From Vishniacozyma victoriae (lineage: Eukaryota; Basidiomycota; Tremellomycetes; Tremellales; Bulleribasidiaceae), in assembly GCA_017654735.1 (NCBI GenBank), contig JADPYG010000088.1, positions 2,728,001 through 2,792,000 of the forward strand: a stretch of 64,000 bases of DNA, written 5' to 3'. Made by a program: the position numbers and the translations under genes. Below are positions 1-11,677 of the stretch, piece by piece. Under the pieces are notes generated by a model. That model was not told where the DNA came from and made no database searches. It saw only the letters and a list, made by a program, of their open reading frames with translations. Position 1 is the first letter of the stretch; each line of letters begins with the position of its first letter.

Positions 1-2262
1 CGCTGGAGTCTTGGGAGGCGGAAGCCGAAGCAGACGGTTCAGCGGATGCCGAGACAGAGGGGTCGATGGACGCCGAGACCTCTGCGGAAGCTGAGCCGGT
101 GGGATCGGCTTGCGCGGCAGATTCGGACCAGCTGGCGGAAGCGGATGCCTCACCTTCGGAGGCAGAGGCAGATGCGGTGGGCATAGAGTCTGAAGCGGAA
201 GCGGATGGATCGACAGACGCAGTGGCGCTAGCGGACACTTCTCCCTCAGAGGCGGAGGCCGACTCGGAAGGTAGATCCTGCGAAGCGGTAGCGGAGGCCT
301 CGGAGCTAGCAGATTCGGATACCTCGGGATTGGGTGTGCTATCACTCATATCTGAGCTGGGTGAGGGTTCGGCAGACGCAGACTCGGTTGGCGAGGGGGT
401 CTCAGATCCAGGAGCCATTGTCATCGATGCAGAAGGAGAAGCGGACGATGAGTCGGACCATTCTCCACCGTCAGATGGGCTAGCGGATTCGGTCGAATTG
501 GATCCAGGGGCGGAATCAGACCACGAAGCGGAAGGGGCGGGAACATCGGATCCAGCACTACTCTCACTTCCTGCTTCAGCAGTGGCGGATGGCTGCTCAC
601 CGCTTACAGTAGCGGATGCAGCCTGACTGGGACTAGGGATATCGGCAGGAACAGTGACGGGACCAGAATATCCTTCTTGAGATGCTGATGCTGATTCGGA
701 AGCGGATGCCGAGGCCGAAGGGGCTTCAGTAGCCTGATGAGGGGCGTAGGAAGGACTGAAGCTCTCTCGAGATTCCGAGACGGTGGGTGCAGGTTCAACG
801 GGGTTGGGAACGTAGGTAGGCGTGAAATCTGCCCTGTTGGGTTCCGATTGGCTGGGCCATGCACTTGGTGCAGATCCGTAGCCAGTGTCGCTGGAATCGG
901 AGCCAGAGTCAGAGCTCGATCCAGAATCGGCGCTGGGGCTAGGCAAAGCAGAGTCGGCACTTGGTGAAGCGGACTCGGATCCTGAGTTATCGTTCGAGCC
1001 GGAGCCGGCACCGGTGTTGGAGCCAGAACCACTCTGTTCACCACTACCTCCGACAGGTCGCTGGACATGGGGTCCATCAGCGGTAGCAGCTGCTCCAGGA
1101 GCTCCGTAGGTGGGTGTGTAGTCCGACCTATCAGGCTCCGAGTGGGTGTAGGAACCGGAATCATCACCACTGTTGGCAGTGGGTGATGCGGCGGTAGGGG
1201 GAGCGTAGGTGGGGGTGTAGTTTGATCTATCGGCTGAAGATTGGGCTGGGGAAGATCCAGAGTCTCCGCTTCCAGACCAACTACCACTGTCGCTGCCGCT
1301 GTCACCGCCACTGCTGTTGTCACCACCGGTCCAGCCGGAAGTGGGTGAAGCTGCTGGAGGAGCGTAGGTTGGAGTGTAATCTCCTCGACCTTGGGTTGTG
1401 GTCCATGCGTCACCTGTGGGTGCGGCACCTTCGGAGGTGACATATGTGGGGATAGCAGTTGCCGTACCATCCTGTCCGATTTGAACGACATAATCCCAGT
1501 GACCATCGGGTAGCTACAATTTAGCCCAGATCAATAATTGTTATGAAGAGAGCGACTCACCTGAGTGGGTTGAAGGACGACCTCGAAGGTGACAGTGGGC
1601 ATAGCAGCCCCGATCAAACTCTCTGCGTAGCTCTTGATTCCTCCGAGAGCCTGCCTCAACAATCCCTGATTAATCGAGTCCTTGTCATCTCCTGATTTCT
1701 CATCATCCCCCGAGTTGCCAGAAGTCTGATCTCCCCAATTACCAGTTGGTGCAGGAGCTGGGGCTTGAGTAACAGTAGCCTGAGTCTCTTGAGGGGAAGC
1801 AGACTCTGTCTGTGGCTGGTAGTCGGTGTACGTAAATGTCGAGAACCTGGAAGTCTCGGCCAAGAGCGATGAGATTGCCGAGGATGGAACGTCGGACAAG
1901 GGAACGAGTGTTCGAGCAGTCTCGGAAAAGGGGAGGAAATCCGATGGGTTGCCTGTCTGGGATGCGACGGGAATACCGGTGTATGAAGGGTCGATGGATA
2001 CCGATACCGATGCCGAGGCGGAGATGATATCGGCGGTCGCAGAGGGAGCTTGCGATACAGCAACGGCCGATGCGGATTCGGATGCTGAGACAGCTGAGAC
2101 TACTGGAGCCTCCTCGGCATATGGATCATGTTGAGTCCATTCATGACTAGCGTCTCCACCTGCTCGCCTGAAAGCTCTCGGTCGTCGCAGACTAGGAAGA
2201 GCAGCCGCCTCGCTAGCGAGGTAAGGCAAGATGAGGAATAGTGTCGAAAGAGGGATTCTCAT
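1..2262 (-). CDS. Secreted Ser/Ala-rich cell-wall-type protein (3' end outside window)
   Basis: Two exons are visible: 2262-1561 and 1513 to beyond position 1, joined by a 47-nt GTGAGT...TAG intron (1560-1514) that keeps the frame. The N terminus is a signal peptide (MRIPLSTLFLILPYLASEAA) followed by a dibasic RRPR/FRR stretch that could be a processing site. The rest is low-complexity: Ser, Ala, Glu, Pro and Gly runs of the SASASE type, with five degenerate copies of a Y/F-T-P-T-Y-A-P-P motif in residues about 270-450. No catalytic domain is visible. Composition and signal peptide suggest a highly O-glycosylated, possibly GPI-anchored wall protein, but the C terminus that would show an anchor signal lies outside the window. 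Long open frames on the opposite strand here come from the GC-rich Ser/Ala codons and are shadows. Confidence 0.75.
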
Positions 2263-2957
2263 CGTGTCGATTCGAGTTGTAGTGTGAATGTAGTAGGTAT
2301 AGGGAATGTGTAAAAGCCGCCGGGGCTGTTGTTGGTACTTTCAAAGAACCTGGAAAAGAGTGAGTGTAAGATATCTATCTGCCGGAGTGTCGACTAGCGA
2401 TCAATACGGGCCTCGAGGACTAGCCTACGAAGATCTACAGAGATGAGGAGGAGTGAACGAAGAAAAAAGGTTAGAAGTCGAGTTGGAAGAAATGTAGATG
2501 CTGGTCAATCGTGTGATGAGCATCGCCGCTGCCGCAGTGAGGGTAAGAGGGCATCATCGGATCCCAGTCCAGCCTCTAGGGTGCAGGAATAGCTTGGCTT
2601 TTAGGCCTGACTTAACGCCCGAACAACGCCTCTGACACCCATATTTGGTAGTGTTTACTTGTCCGTTCGACATGATGCTCAGGTGATTTCGGAGGGAGGC
2701 TTGGATCTAAATGAGATGATGTTCTCGATGGATGGGATGTTTGTTCATGGGATGGAATATGAACATTGATTATTCAGGGTTATCCATTCCGGCAACCAAA
2801 AGAGGTAATTCAGATTTCGGAGAGGGTTAACGAGGATTATGACAATATCTGCCCACTCGATGCAACGGAGTTATCGTTTAATTAAGAGATAATCCCGAGA
2901 TTGCTGGAATTTCAGATCGCACTCTTTGTCTACCACTTAATACATATCATACATACC
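2263..2957. other. Intergenic region between two divergent genes
   Basis: About 700 bp separate the start of the leftward wall-protein gene from the start of the rightward mL58 gene. It holds stop codons in all frames and A/G-rich stretches, and should contain both promoters. I see no RNA gene, repeat or conserved motif that I can name. Confidence 0.5.
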
Positions 2958-3657
2958 ATGTTCGCATCTACAATGGCCTCATCATCCCGAGTGGTCCTCG
3001 AGACTGTTACATCAATCACATCTCGACGTACAGTAGTACACCATGCTCGACCAGCACGACAACCATTACTTCGATCCCCTCAAACCCTAAAAGAGAGGTC
3101 ACCAACACCTGGAACATCTTACCCAAATCTCGAACCATCTGCATCTACCGCTACCCAAGTCCGATCCACAAAACTACAAGGAACGAATTATACTCTACAT
3201 CACTCGCCTCCACCTTCCGCTCCATCGTACACTACGGGTGTCATGCCACCCTTCTTACAATGGGTCCAAGGCAACTCGATATCATTCACCGGAGAGGCAG
3301 GGGCTAGATTGAGGAGGGAGAGGAGAGCCGAGATTGAAGGTGGATTAGGATGGGATGAAGAGATGTTGGAGAAGATGAGAAAAATGAGGGCAGAGGGATT
3401 ATCAAGGAGAAAGATTGGTGAAGCGTGAGTCTTGCCGCCAATCTACGCGTCATCAACGCGGAACACTTGGACGGACGTATACTGATGATAGCCTGTCAAT
3501 CTCATTTGAACACCACCACCTGATCGCGCGGGCCGCACCCCAATCATCCGAACAGGCGGTCGCGCAGGAACAGCGACTGAATGACCTAAAAGCAACTTGG
3601 GGATACAAGAAGCGTTTAGCAAGGGATATGAGGATGAAGAGGAAGGATTTCTGGTAG
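2958..3657 (+). CDS. Mitochondrial large-subunit ribosomal protein mL58 (MRPL20 family)
   Basis: Exons 2958-3424 and 3492-3657, about 210 residues. The N terminus is basic and Ser/Thr-rich, as expected for mitochondrial import. The middle has PPFLQWVQG, then a helix with a MRKMRAEGLSRRKIGEA pattern matching the family's Arg-rich helix before a helix-turn region. The C terminus WGYKKRLARDMRMKRKDFW matches the basic end of yeast Mrpl20. The 67-nt intron (GTGAGT, ACTGATGATAG) restores the frame: exon 1 ends with two codon bases and exon 2 supplies C. I chose the ATG at 2958 (CCATG context) and not an in-frame ATG at 2901, which lies in the likely leader. A nearby ATG at 2973 is also possible. 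It would act in the mitochondrial ribosome. Confidence 0.85.
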
Positions 3658-4024
3658 ATCCTGTAGATAAGCTGCTCAGGCTATGCTTCGCCGGGCTTGC
3701 GGCGTGAGTAGGAAGCTGGAGTTGTGTAACATGTAGCAGTTGATCACGCGTCAAGCTGGCAAGGCATGCCTTCCACCCTTGAGATCACGCCACCCACATA
3801 ACATATGTATACTCTTCATGATCATACCTTCAGTTGCATTTGGAACTCCTTTCGTCTCATAGCAACGACCCCGTTGCTTTGATTGCTTCTGTTGAGCATA
3901 ACGCATACTGAGGTTAGCCAAAAATTGCTTCCGCTTCCGCCTTGAATTGACTTTACTTGTATGGCGACTACTATCCAACTTTGTCAATCAGATATATCTG
4001 CAGTGACAAACCCGATAGTCCGAC
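3658..4024. other. Intergenic region, no gene seen
   Basis: This stretch lies between the end of the mL58 gene and the start of the Ist3-like gene, both rightward. Short open frames on both strands have no recognisable composition. It presumably holds the mL58 terminator and the next promoter and leader. Confidence 0.4.
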
Positions 4025-5545
4025 ATGAAGTAAGCAAGCGCGCCCGCAACGATTGGACAAATAGCTGACAGATTAGTGTCGTCCGGGAGATCAACAAGAT
4101 CAATGAGCGAGAGCTGGAGCTCGGTGTAAAAGGCTCGTGGCATGATGAGTACAAGGGTATGTCCCCTCTCAACCTCTGACAATTAAGTACTCATTGCCTA
4201 GATTCGGCATATGTCTTCGTAGGAGGATTAGCATACGACCTATCAGAGGGAGATGTGGTGACGATCATGTCACAGTACGTCTACAAACCTCGTACTGACT
4301 GACAACAGGTACGGTGAAGTGATGGATATCAATATGCCTCGAGATCCAGAAACTGGAAAACCAAAAGGGTTCTGCTTTCTGATGTATGAAGATCAGAGAA
4401 GTACAGTGTTGGCTGTTGATAATTTGACTGGAGCTCAGGTGTTGGGTAGGACAATACGAGTGAGTCCTTTGGCAACGAGATATCTTTTGTGGAATAAGAC
4501 TGATGATAGGTCGATCACTGTAAGAAGTACGAGCAGAGAGGATCTAAGAATGAGAATGGAGATTATGTTGCACCAGAGGAACCGACATATAACGTCATGC
4601 CTCCTACTTTAGACGGTACGGACACCGAACTTCAGCAGACACTGACAATCAGGCTCGTCAGACGAAGAATCCTCAGACTCGGAACCGGATGAATTAGACG
4701 ACGAAGACCCAATGGCAACTTACCTCCGTCAACAGAAGAAGGCGAAGAGAATCACAGACGGAAAGAAGAGGAAACACGAAGGTGGGGAATCCAAGGAGGA
4801 GAAGAAAGCTAGAAAAGAGGAGAAGAGGAGGAGGAAAGATGAGCGGGATAGAAAGAGGAGAGACAGGGAGTCAAAGAAGGGTGCATCGAGCTCGAAAGGT
4901 AGGAGTAGATCGCCGAAGAGGGAGAGGGGGGAGTCTAGGGTTTCTGAGAAACGGGAAGAGGCGGATCGAGACGATAGAGTTGCGTCTGGTTCGCGTGATG
5001 GTCGGCGTGAAGAGGGAAGATCTCGGCATGGTGATGAGGATAGGGACGATAGACATCGTTCTCGACCCCGTGATAAGGCCAGGGAGGACAGACATCAATC
5101 ACGACCCCACGATGAGAGGAGTGAACGACACCGCTCAACTCAACGGGACGAAAGGGAAGACGGTCAATCTTCCAGATCCAGACTCGACCGAGATCAGGAC
5201 GAACGATCAAGACCACGCATCGACAGAGAGTCACCACCTCGATCAAAAGCGGGTCGACCTGCTTGGAATGGTGAATCCCACTCAAGACCTAGGGAGAGGG
5301 AGATGGATGAACGCGATCGACGTTCAGTCAGGGCTGACAGGGACGAAGGAAACGGGACACGTAACGGACATGGCGAGAGGGAGCCTCGCGCTCGAGCTGA
5401 AGATACATTTGTCAAGGAGGAGGTGGCAAGGGGGCCGATGATGAATCCCGATAGGGCGCGGTTGTTAGCTGGAGGTAGAGGAGGAGGGCCTGGGGGATAT
5501 TCTCATGGCGGACCGCCACGGGATGATCGTTTCGATAGAAGATAG
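4025..5545 (+). CDS. IST3: Spliceosomal RRM protein Ist3/Snu17 (RBMX2 family)
   Basis: Six exons: 4025-4029, 4077-4156, 4202-4274, 4309-4459, 4510-4615 and 4653-5545, about 435 residues. Exon 1 is only five bases. The spliced N terminus has the family signature INKINERELELGV then SWHDEYKDSAYVFVGGL. The RRM carries RNP2-like YVFVGG and RNP1-like KGFCFLMY, and is followed by the conserved NGDYVAPEEPTYNVMPP-type tail segment. The C-terminal 270 residues are an Arg/Glu/Asp/Lys-rich, RS/RD-like extension, much longer than in yeast Ist3 and more like animal RBMX2. The family belongs to the RES complex (with Bud13 and Pml1) that helps splicing and nuclear retention of pre-mRNA. All five introns are 34-50 nt and phase-consistent. 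Confidence 0.92.
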
Positions 5546-6069
5546 TCATGCATCAAACGCTATCCCCATGAGATTCGTGGTGGATCCAAACGTCACGGCC
5601 TCGACGAGAATCCTCGAATTGGTCAAGGGTATATAAATCCTAATTATCTGGACATCTCATCGGGAAGAGACATAATTCCTTTATTGCGGGGAATTATCAT
5701 GCTCAAACGAGATAGAAATTCGTTTCTCCCGTCGGGACGCCGGCGGTTCTTTTTCTTTTGGTCCACCTTCGATGTTAGAATGATGCGCCGATCATCAGCA
5801 AGATTCCTGTACTGCTCGATTGGCTGAAGTCTTTGAACGAGAGGCTCATAAAGCCCGAATTGTCCTTATTGAAGATAGTGGGTGCGCAAGCTCAAGCGTT
5901 CGAGTCTGTTTCCAGCAAGCTTGGGGGCGTGATATGCAGGCAGAGAAGCAACCTTTGTCTGCGGACAGTTTTGTGCCTGCCTGCCTCGTCTTTGTCGGAC
6001 ACAACATAGGTCGGCTCAACAGTTTCATGATGGGTAATGCATGTCCGATGTATGTATGTATGCCTACAA
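5546..6069. other. Convergent intergenic region, no gene seen
   Basis: About 520 bp between the stop codons of two convergent genes (Ist3-like and uL15m). Short open frames lack a recognisable protein signature. It presumably contains both 3' untranslated regions. I checked for a tRNA-like B box around 5895 and do not see a matching A box. Confidence 0.4.
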
Positions 6070-6959
6070 CTATACGGTAGCCTCCACTGGGGTAGGAGCG
6101 CTCCTCTGCGCAAGATACCCATGCTTCTTAGGGTTTGTGTAATATTCTACTCATCAGTTCTCTGCCATTAATTCAAACAACGTGCAACTCACCAATATCG
6201 TTCTTCCTAGTAGGATCCGCCATTTTAATCTCTCCCACAGCCCCCAATTTCTCAGCCTTCAACCCCAATTTATTCCTATAAACCGCGGTAACCTCCCCTC
6301 CAGCATCCATAATAGCTTTAGCAGCTGATTTCGAGTACCTACTCAAGAAAAGCTTGAGTGGGGGTAATGGTAATGATGGGTCTGGTTCTCCTAGGAGTTT
6401 GATTCCTGAGAATTTGTTTGATAAGCCGTGCACTATATTTGAGGAGATTAGGGTGTGGAGGGTTATTGGTTCTGATGGTGATATACGGGCTTGAGCTAGG
6501 AAGGATTGAAGGCGGGATAGAGGGAGGGGTGCAAAGTCTCGTGCAGTACTAACCATCAGCATTCTCTCATGATGCAGTGTAAAGATAGACATACAAGTTG
6601 ATGAAACCTCTCTTTGGGAACAGCCGATGGATGGGTGTCTGACCACCTTCGAACCCAGGCGTAGGTTTTCCATTCCCACTACGCGCTCTTTGACCTTTAT
6701 GACCTCTTCCAGAAGTTCCACCCCGTCCAGATCCAATACCACGACCATATCGAGTGTTCTGCTAGTCAGCTCTATCAAATACTCCTGATCGGGGGAAGCT
6801 AACCGTCTGATTTGACCCTTTTGATGGTTTTAGATCGCCGAGGTTGACGTATGAGGATGATGATCGGGCTGCCTGGGCAGGAAGGGCAGATGGTCCCGCC
6901 CGACTGAACAGCTTTGATGTAGATGCCCTTAGGGATGAGCAGGCGTTGAGGAAAGACAT
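6070..6959 (-). CDS. MRPL10: Mitochondrial ribosomal protein uL15m (MRPL10 family)
   Basis: Exons 6959-6804, 6761-6595, 6548-6193 and 6146-6070, 251 residues. The N terminus ([20 protein letters not shown]) is a typical mitochondrial presequence. The L15 core is clear: [19 protein letters not shown], then [22 protein letters not shown]. The C terminus [14 protein letters not shown] is also a known uL15m segment. All three introns are short (42-46 nt) and restore the frame exactly. The protein binds mitochondrial large-subunit rRNA. Its start lies 275 bp from that of the divergent lysyl-tRNA synthetase gene. Confidence 0.93.
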
Positions 6960-7234
6960 GATTGTGGTGGGGAATGACAGATTATCGAGCACTCAAGTAG
7001 ACAGCTAACCATCAAATATCTTATCACCTTGCCCAGGAACCATGTTGTAATACCACGTCACTAATACCCAATTTCCTATCTTTCACCCTCCTCCCTCTCT
7101 ACCGCCCTCGTTGTGCTCGAGTCGTTATCCAGTGTATGCTCAGAAATCTACGTATACCAACCAGATACCTCAGACATACTTCCTACAGACCTGTACCACG
7201 CCCAATACCAAGTAACACTTATCGTCCAATCGCC

Positions 7235-9337
7235 ATGTCTGCTCCAGCTGCTGCCTCCGCCGACAAGCTTCACAAGGATGAGGTTACCGGTGAAATGGTT
7301 TCGAAGGGGTAAGTCATTTTACGCATTTATGGTACGAGTGCTGACAGGTAGTGAATTGAAGAGAAGACAAAAGGAGAGGGAGAGGACCGCTCAGAAAGCC
7401 GCCAAGGCAGCTGCTGCTCCTCCTGTTGCTCAGAAAAAGACCTCGGCAGCTGCTGCAGAGGACGAGCTTGATCCTTCCGTCAGCTACCTCCTTACATCTC
7501 TTGGAGGTAAGCTGATAATCTAGGCATTCTACGAGAACCGATACCGAACCATCAAAGCTCTCCGAGGACACGAGACCAAGGACCCTTACCCTCATAAATT
7601 CCATGTCTCGCACGGTATTCCCAAGTTCATCGAGGAGTACGGAGCAGAGGGCAAGCTCAAGAATGGAGATGTCGTCAAGGATATCAAGCCTGTAAGCTGG
7701 CTGAGTTCGGGAATTGCTCAAGCTGATGAGCAGATCACACTTGCTGGTCGAGTCCAGACTATCCGTGATCAAGGTGCCAAGTTGAGGTTCTACGATCTCA
7801 GGGCCGACGGACAGAAGATTCAAATCATGGCTTCCGCTACGTGAGCTCGCTTGGCCTGATCGGCTCGAGGTCTAGCTGACCATTAGCAACGCCGAATCCC
7901 CCGAGGCATTCGACGGACATCACGAACTCATCCGACGAGGAGATATCATCGGAGCAACTGGTTTCCCCGCACGAACCAAGGCTGGAGAGCTTTCCCTACA
8001 AGTTTCCGAAGTCAAGCTCCTATCACCATGTCTTCATCAATTACCCGGACGAGAGGGTTTGGTCGATCTAGAGACTAGGTATAGGAAGCGATATTTGGAT
8101 TTGATCATGAACCACGAGACTAGGGATGTCTTCATTACTCGATCCAAGGTCGTCAACTATATCAGGAAATTCCTCGACAACCTCGGTTTCATGGAGGTAA
8201 GCTGTCGAACCCCATGCATAGAGAAGAGAAGCTGATGATAGGTCGAAACCCCAATGATGTCGATGGTCGCTGGAGGAGCTACTGCCAAGCCATTCGTCAC
8301 TCACCACAACGATCTCAAGCTCGACCTGTTCATGCGAATCGCACCTGAACTTTACCTCAAAGAACTCGTTGTTGGAGGTTTGGACCGAGTATTCGAAATC
8401 GGACGTGTGTTCCGAAACGAACAAATCGACATGACCCACAACCCCGAATTCTCCATTTGTGAATTCTACATGGCTTACGCCGACATGTACGATTTGATGG
8501 AAATGACGGAAAGCATGATTAGTGGTTTGGTCAAGTACTTGTACGGAACTACTACTGTTAAATTCCATCCTCAAGGAAAGGGAGAGAACAAGAAGGAGTA
8601 CACTGTTGATTTCGCTACACCATGGAAGAGGTTCGATATGATTGAAGAGTTGGAGAAGCAGTTGGATTGCAAGTTCCCTCCAGGAGAGACTTTGCATGAT
8701 GAGAATGCCAACAAGTTCCTACGTGATCTATGTGACAAGGTATGCCAGCTACATAGTACGCGATTGATGAAGCTGACGGCTAGCACAATGTCGACTGCAG
8801 TGAGCCCAAGACCAATGCTCGACTACTAGACAAGGTACGTTCACCACGCATACACCTGTACTGGACCGCACTAATTTTCAGCTCGTCGGAGAATACATCG
8901 AGAACCAATGTATCAACCCATCCTTCATCGTCGGTCACCCACAAGTCATGTCCCCTTTGGCCAAATACCACCGATCTCGACCAGGATTATGCGAGCGATT
9001 CGAAGGATTCATGTGCACCAAAGAATTCTGTAACGCCTACACCGAGTTGAACGATCCGTTCGACCAGAGGGAACGATTCGAAGAACAAACTCGACAAAAA
9101 GATGCCGGAGACGACGAGGCTCAGGGTGTTGATGAGACTTTCTTGAATGCTTTGGAGTATGGTCTACCACCTACTGGAGGTTGGGGATTGGGTATTGATC
9201 GATTGGTCATGTTCTTGACTGATTCTGCCAATATCAAGGAGGTTCTATTGTTCCCTGCCATGAGGCCTGTTGTTGCTACTTCTACGGAAGCTGTTGCTCC
9301 AGCCATCACGGCAACAGAGGCCGCCAAGGAGGCATAG
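7235..9337 (+). CDS. KRS1: Cytosolic lysyl-tRNA synthetase (class II)
   Basis: Eight exons: 7235-7308, 7352-7478, 7524-7691, 7734-7840, 7887-8196, 8242-8739, 8784-8834 and 8882-9337, 596 residues, close to the fungal norm of about 590. It activates lysine and charges tRNA-Lys. A Lys/Ala-rich N-terminal helix precedes the OB-fold anticodon domain ([16 protein letters not shown]...). The catalytic domain has motif 1 near [19 protein letters not shown], motif 2 [12 protein letters not shown] and motif 3 [13 protein letters not shown]. The second intron is taken as 7479-7523 (GTCAGC donor), giving ELDPSAFYENR, which fits the family. A nearer GTAAGC donor would leave only 17 nt. No mitochondrial presequence is seen from this start. 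Confidence 0.95.
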
Positions 9338-9536
9338 GTGTGAGAGGGTTTTGTAGTATAACGATGCATCGCTTTTCAGCCACTTCACTGAAATGTCATC
9401 ATAACATAGGATTGCATGGCCACAAGAACGATACACGAATCTGGCTGTATAACCTATGATAAGGCGAAGCTAATTTACGGAAACGGTCTCTATTTTACAA
9501 CTCATCTAAACACTCCATGGTTCAAGTCTACGATTC

Positions 9537-11391
9537 TCAATTATGGATCGATTCCCAGTCGTCCCTCTCCGCCCTTGCCATCCTTAAAACCGCCTCTCTC
9601 AGATTATCCTCATCATCATGTCCCTGTGGCGCCTCACTTCCCAAATCCTCTTCGACACTAATGGGTTCGTGACCAGCCGAAGTGGACGATTCACCTTCAT
9701 TCGCACCCTGCGGTAATTGAAGTAACGCTTCTGCCAATTGACCATCCGAAGCGAGTTGAGCCAAGTGCTCATCGAATTGATGATCAACATCTTCAGATTG
9801 TAACATCGAAGGTCCTTCTTCCGCTTGTAATTCCGGATCAACCTGATCTTCAAGCATAGGTTGTGATTGTTCCCTACCGTCCGATCTCTCTTCTGCAGCT
9901 CCCGATCCGGATGCTTCAGTCTTGTAGAATTCGGGAATAGGTTCACCAGGTGCACCCATGACTGCCAAGAATGCTTCGGATGGTTTGAACTTTTCGAATT
10001 CGGGCCTATCTCTGGGGAGGACGCGTTTACGTTTGACAGCGGTAAACATCTTGGGTGGTCTGGATTCTTTGAGTGGACCTCGGAGTTTACGGAATCGATT
10101 GTAGACGTCTGGGTACTTGATTTTGACGGTGAGCGCCAGGGCGGGTGGCATTCCTGGTTCGACACTTGATGGGTCTTCAGTCGCTTTTCGGATGTACTGT
10201 CTGTCAGCACTATACTATTTCGCTTTCGACGTTGACTCACCTCCTCCTTATCTTCTTCGGTGAATTCGAGCTTTCGCCTGATCTCGTCCACTGTCAATCC
10301 GGCACGGATCTGATCATTCAACCAATCATCAACCACTTTGGGTAGTCGTCCAGCTTCAAGCTCTTCAGATGCGAATGGATCTGTTGTAAGTAAAGCCCAA
10401 CGCTGGCGATAGCTAGCTCACCATGTCCCTCATGTTTCCAATAATACATGACCTGACACTCTCCACCCTCTACTTCAGTCAAAACAATCCGGCTCGAGCA
10501 ACTACATTTAACACTTTGTTTCGTGTTCATTCGTAATTTCGTAAGAGGGAGGTGTTCCGAGTGTTTGGAAGCATAGTTCCCAGCGTGGTGACATGTATAT
10601 GTGATTTTCTCGATGACTGCTGAAGTTCGATTCCTCCGTCTTCGCTTGAGCGGTGCAACAGCAGCTGCTTCCTCGGGTGCCATTGCTGCTAAGTCAGCTT
10701 TGAGCTATGAGGAATGGTCGAGCTTACCTGCAAGAGCCCGCTCATGAGCCCTCATTCTCGCCTTCAACCTCTCTTCAGCCCTCTTTTCTGGGTTCGTCAC
10801 CCTTCGCTGGACGTAATGACACCAACTGCTCTCTCCGCTTAACCATTCTTCAAAGTCGTCCCGCCCCTTGAACAAGAACTGTTCTGGATGTGGCGTATCG
10901 TCCCCTCGTTGAGGTCGGATGAATGGTGCCATGTGAGAGACGGGATTTCGAACAGCCTCTTCTGATAGCATCCTTCGTTTCGCTTGTCGGTGAAGTGTTG
11001 TGTTGTCGGCAGTCCTCACATTTCGACCACTAGCGCTAAATGGTGGACTTTGTGTTTCCATGTGATCTTGTTGATCCATAAGTGACGGATCAATCATCGA
11101 TTCGTCATTATCGCCCTGCGCCCCATCGTCGGCCTGATAGGTATCATTGAGAGTCGCGTCGATATTGGATGAATCGTTCAAAAGAGAATTGGACGCGTTG
11201 TGTATCGCTGCATCTATTTCATGTGGAGTTGGTCCTTCATCATCCTCATCTTCTGGTAAGAATATACCATCTCCGTCCAAGTATTGATGTACGTTTGCTA
11301 GCGTTATTGACTCTGCATTCTGTTGCTGCTGCTGTTGTTGCTGCTGTTGTTGCTGCTGTTGTTGTTGTGTCTGAGTTGATGTATCTGCCAT
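9537..11391 (-). CDS. Poly-Gln nuclear regulator with a Cys/His (WRKY-GCM1/FAR1-like) domain
   Basis: Exons 11391-10728, 10688-10422, 10380-10241 and 10196-9537, 576 residues. Near the N terminus is an uninterrupted run of about 17 Gln (residues about 8-25). Residues about 220-320 hold a Cys/His-rich segment, ITYTCHHAGNY...VKCSCSSRI...YYWKHEGHDP. Its C...H...C-x-C...H-x-x-H spacing resembles the zinc-binding fold of WRKY/GCM1, FLYWCH and Mutator-type FAR1 domains. A helical DDWLNDQIRAGLTVDEIRRKLEF region follows and the C-terminal half is acidic and disordered. I infer a DNA-binding transcription regulator, but the specific factor is not recognised. Introns are 39-44 nt. A domesticated transposase origin is possible for this domain class but not shown here. 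Confidence 0.75.
11322..11370. repeat. CAG/CAA (CTG/TTG) poly-Gln microsatellite
   Basis: A run of mixed CTG and TTG triplets on the plus strand, read as CAG/CAA on the minus strand, encodes the poly-Gln tract of the regulator gene. Interruptions by CAA codons would slow repeat slippage. Confidence 0.9.
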
Positions 11392-11677
11392 TGTTGGTGA
11401 CTACTATCTTATCTGTTGAGGAGGGGATGATTTAGTGTATATGGTAAAGAGTGAAACAGAGTAGAATGACTGGTTGTTTGTTTGCGCCACCTCACTAAGC
11501 TCGAACTCTTTTAATTGCATACTTTACGTAATACTATGTCACTTCGGCTTAATCCGACTCTACTCCCCCTGATCAATGGCATCTCTTGAATTCATAAGCA
11601 TTCAGAAATTTCAATAGTACACTTGTCATTGCTGGTAACTCTACCTTATATACCTACAGCATATTGGAGTATCAATT

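Noticed and set aside
66..1109. Long forward open frames rich in Ala, Glu, Asp and Ser at the left edge
   Set aside because: They mirror GC-rich Ser/Ala codons of the leftward gene, whose signal peptide and intron-joined frame are better supported.
4782..5441. Alternative frames through the Arg-rich tail of the Ist3-like gene
   Set aside because: Low-complexity purine-rich coding sequence leaves long open frames in all phases; only one joins the RRM exons.
5820..5910. tRNA-like B-box sequence (GCGTTCGAGTC)
   Set aside because: No matching A box, acceptor stem or cloverleaf could be built around it.
7507..7523. 17-nt intron in lysyl-tRNA synthetase
   Set aside because: Far below the size of any other intron here, and it puts exon 3 out of frame; the 45-nt alternative gives the family sequence.
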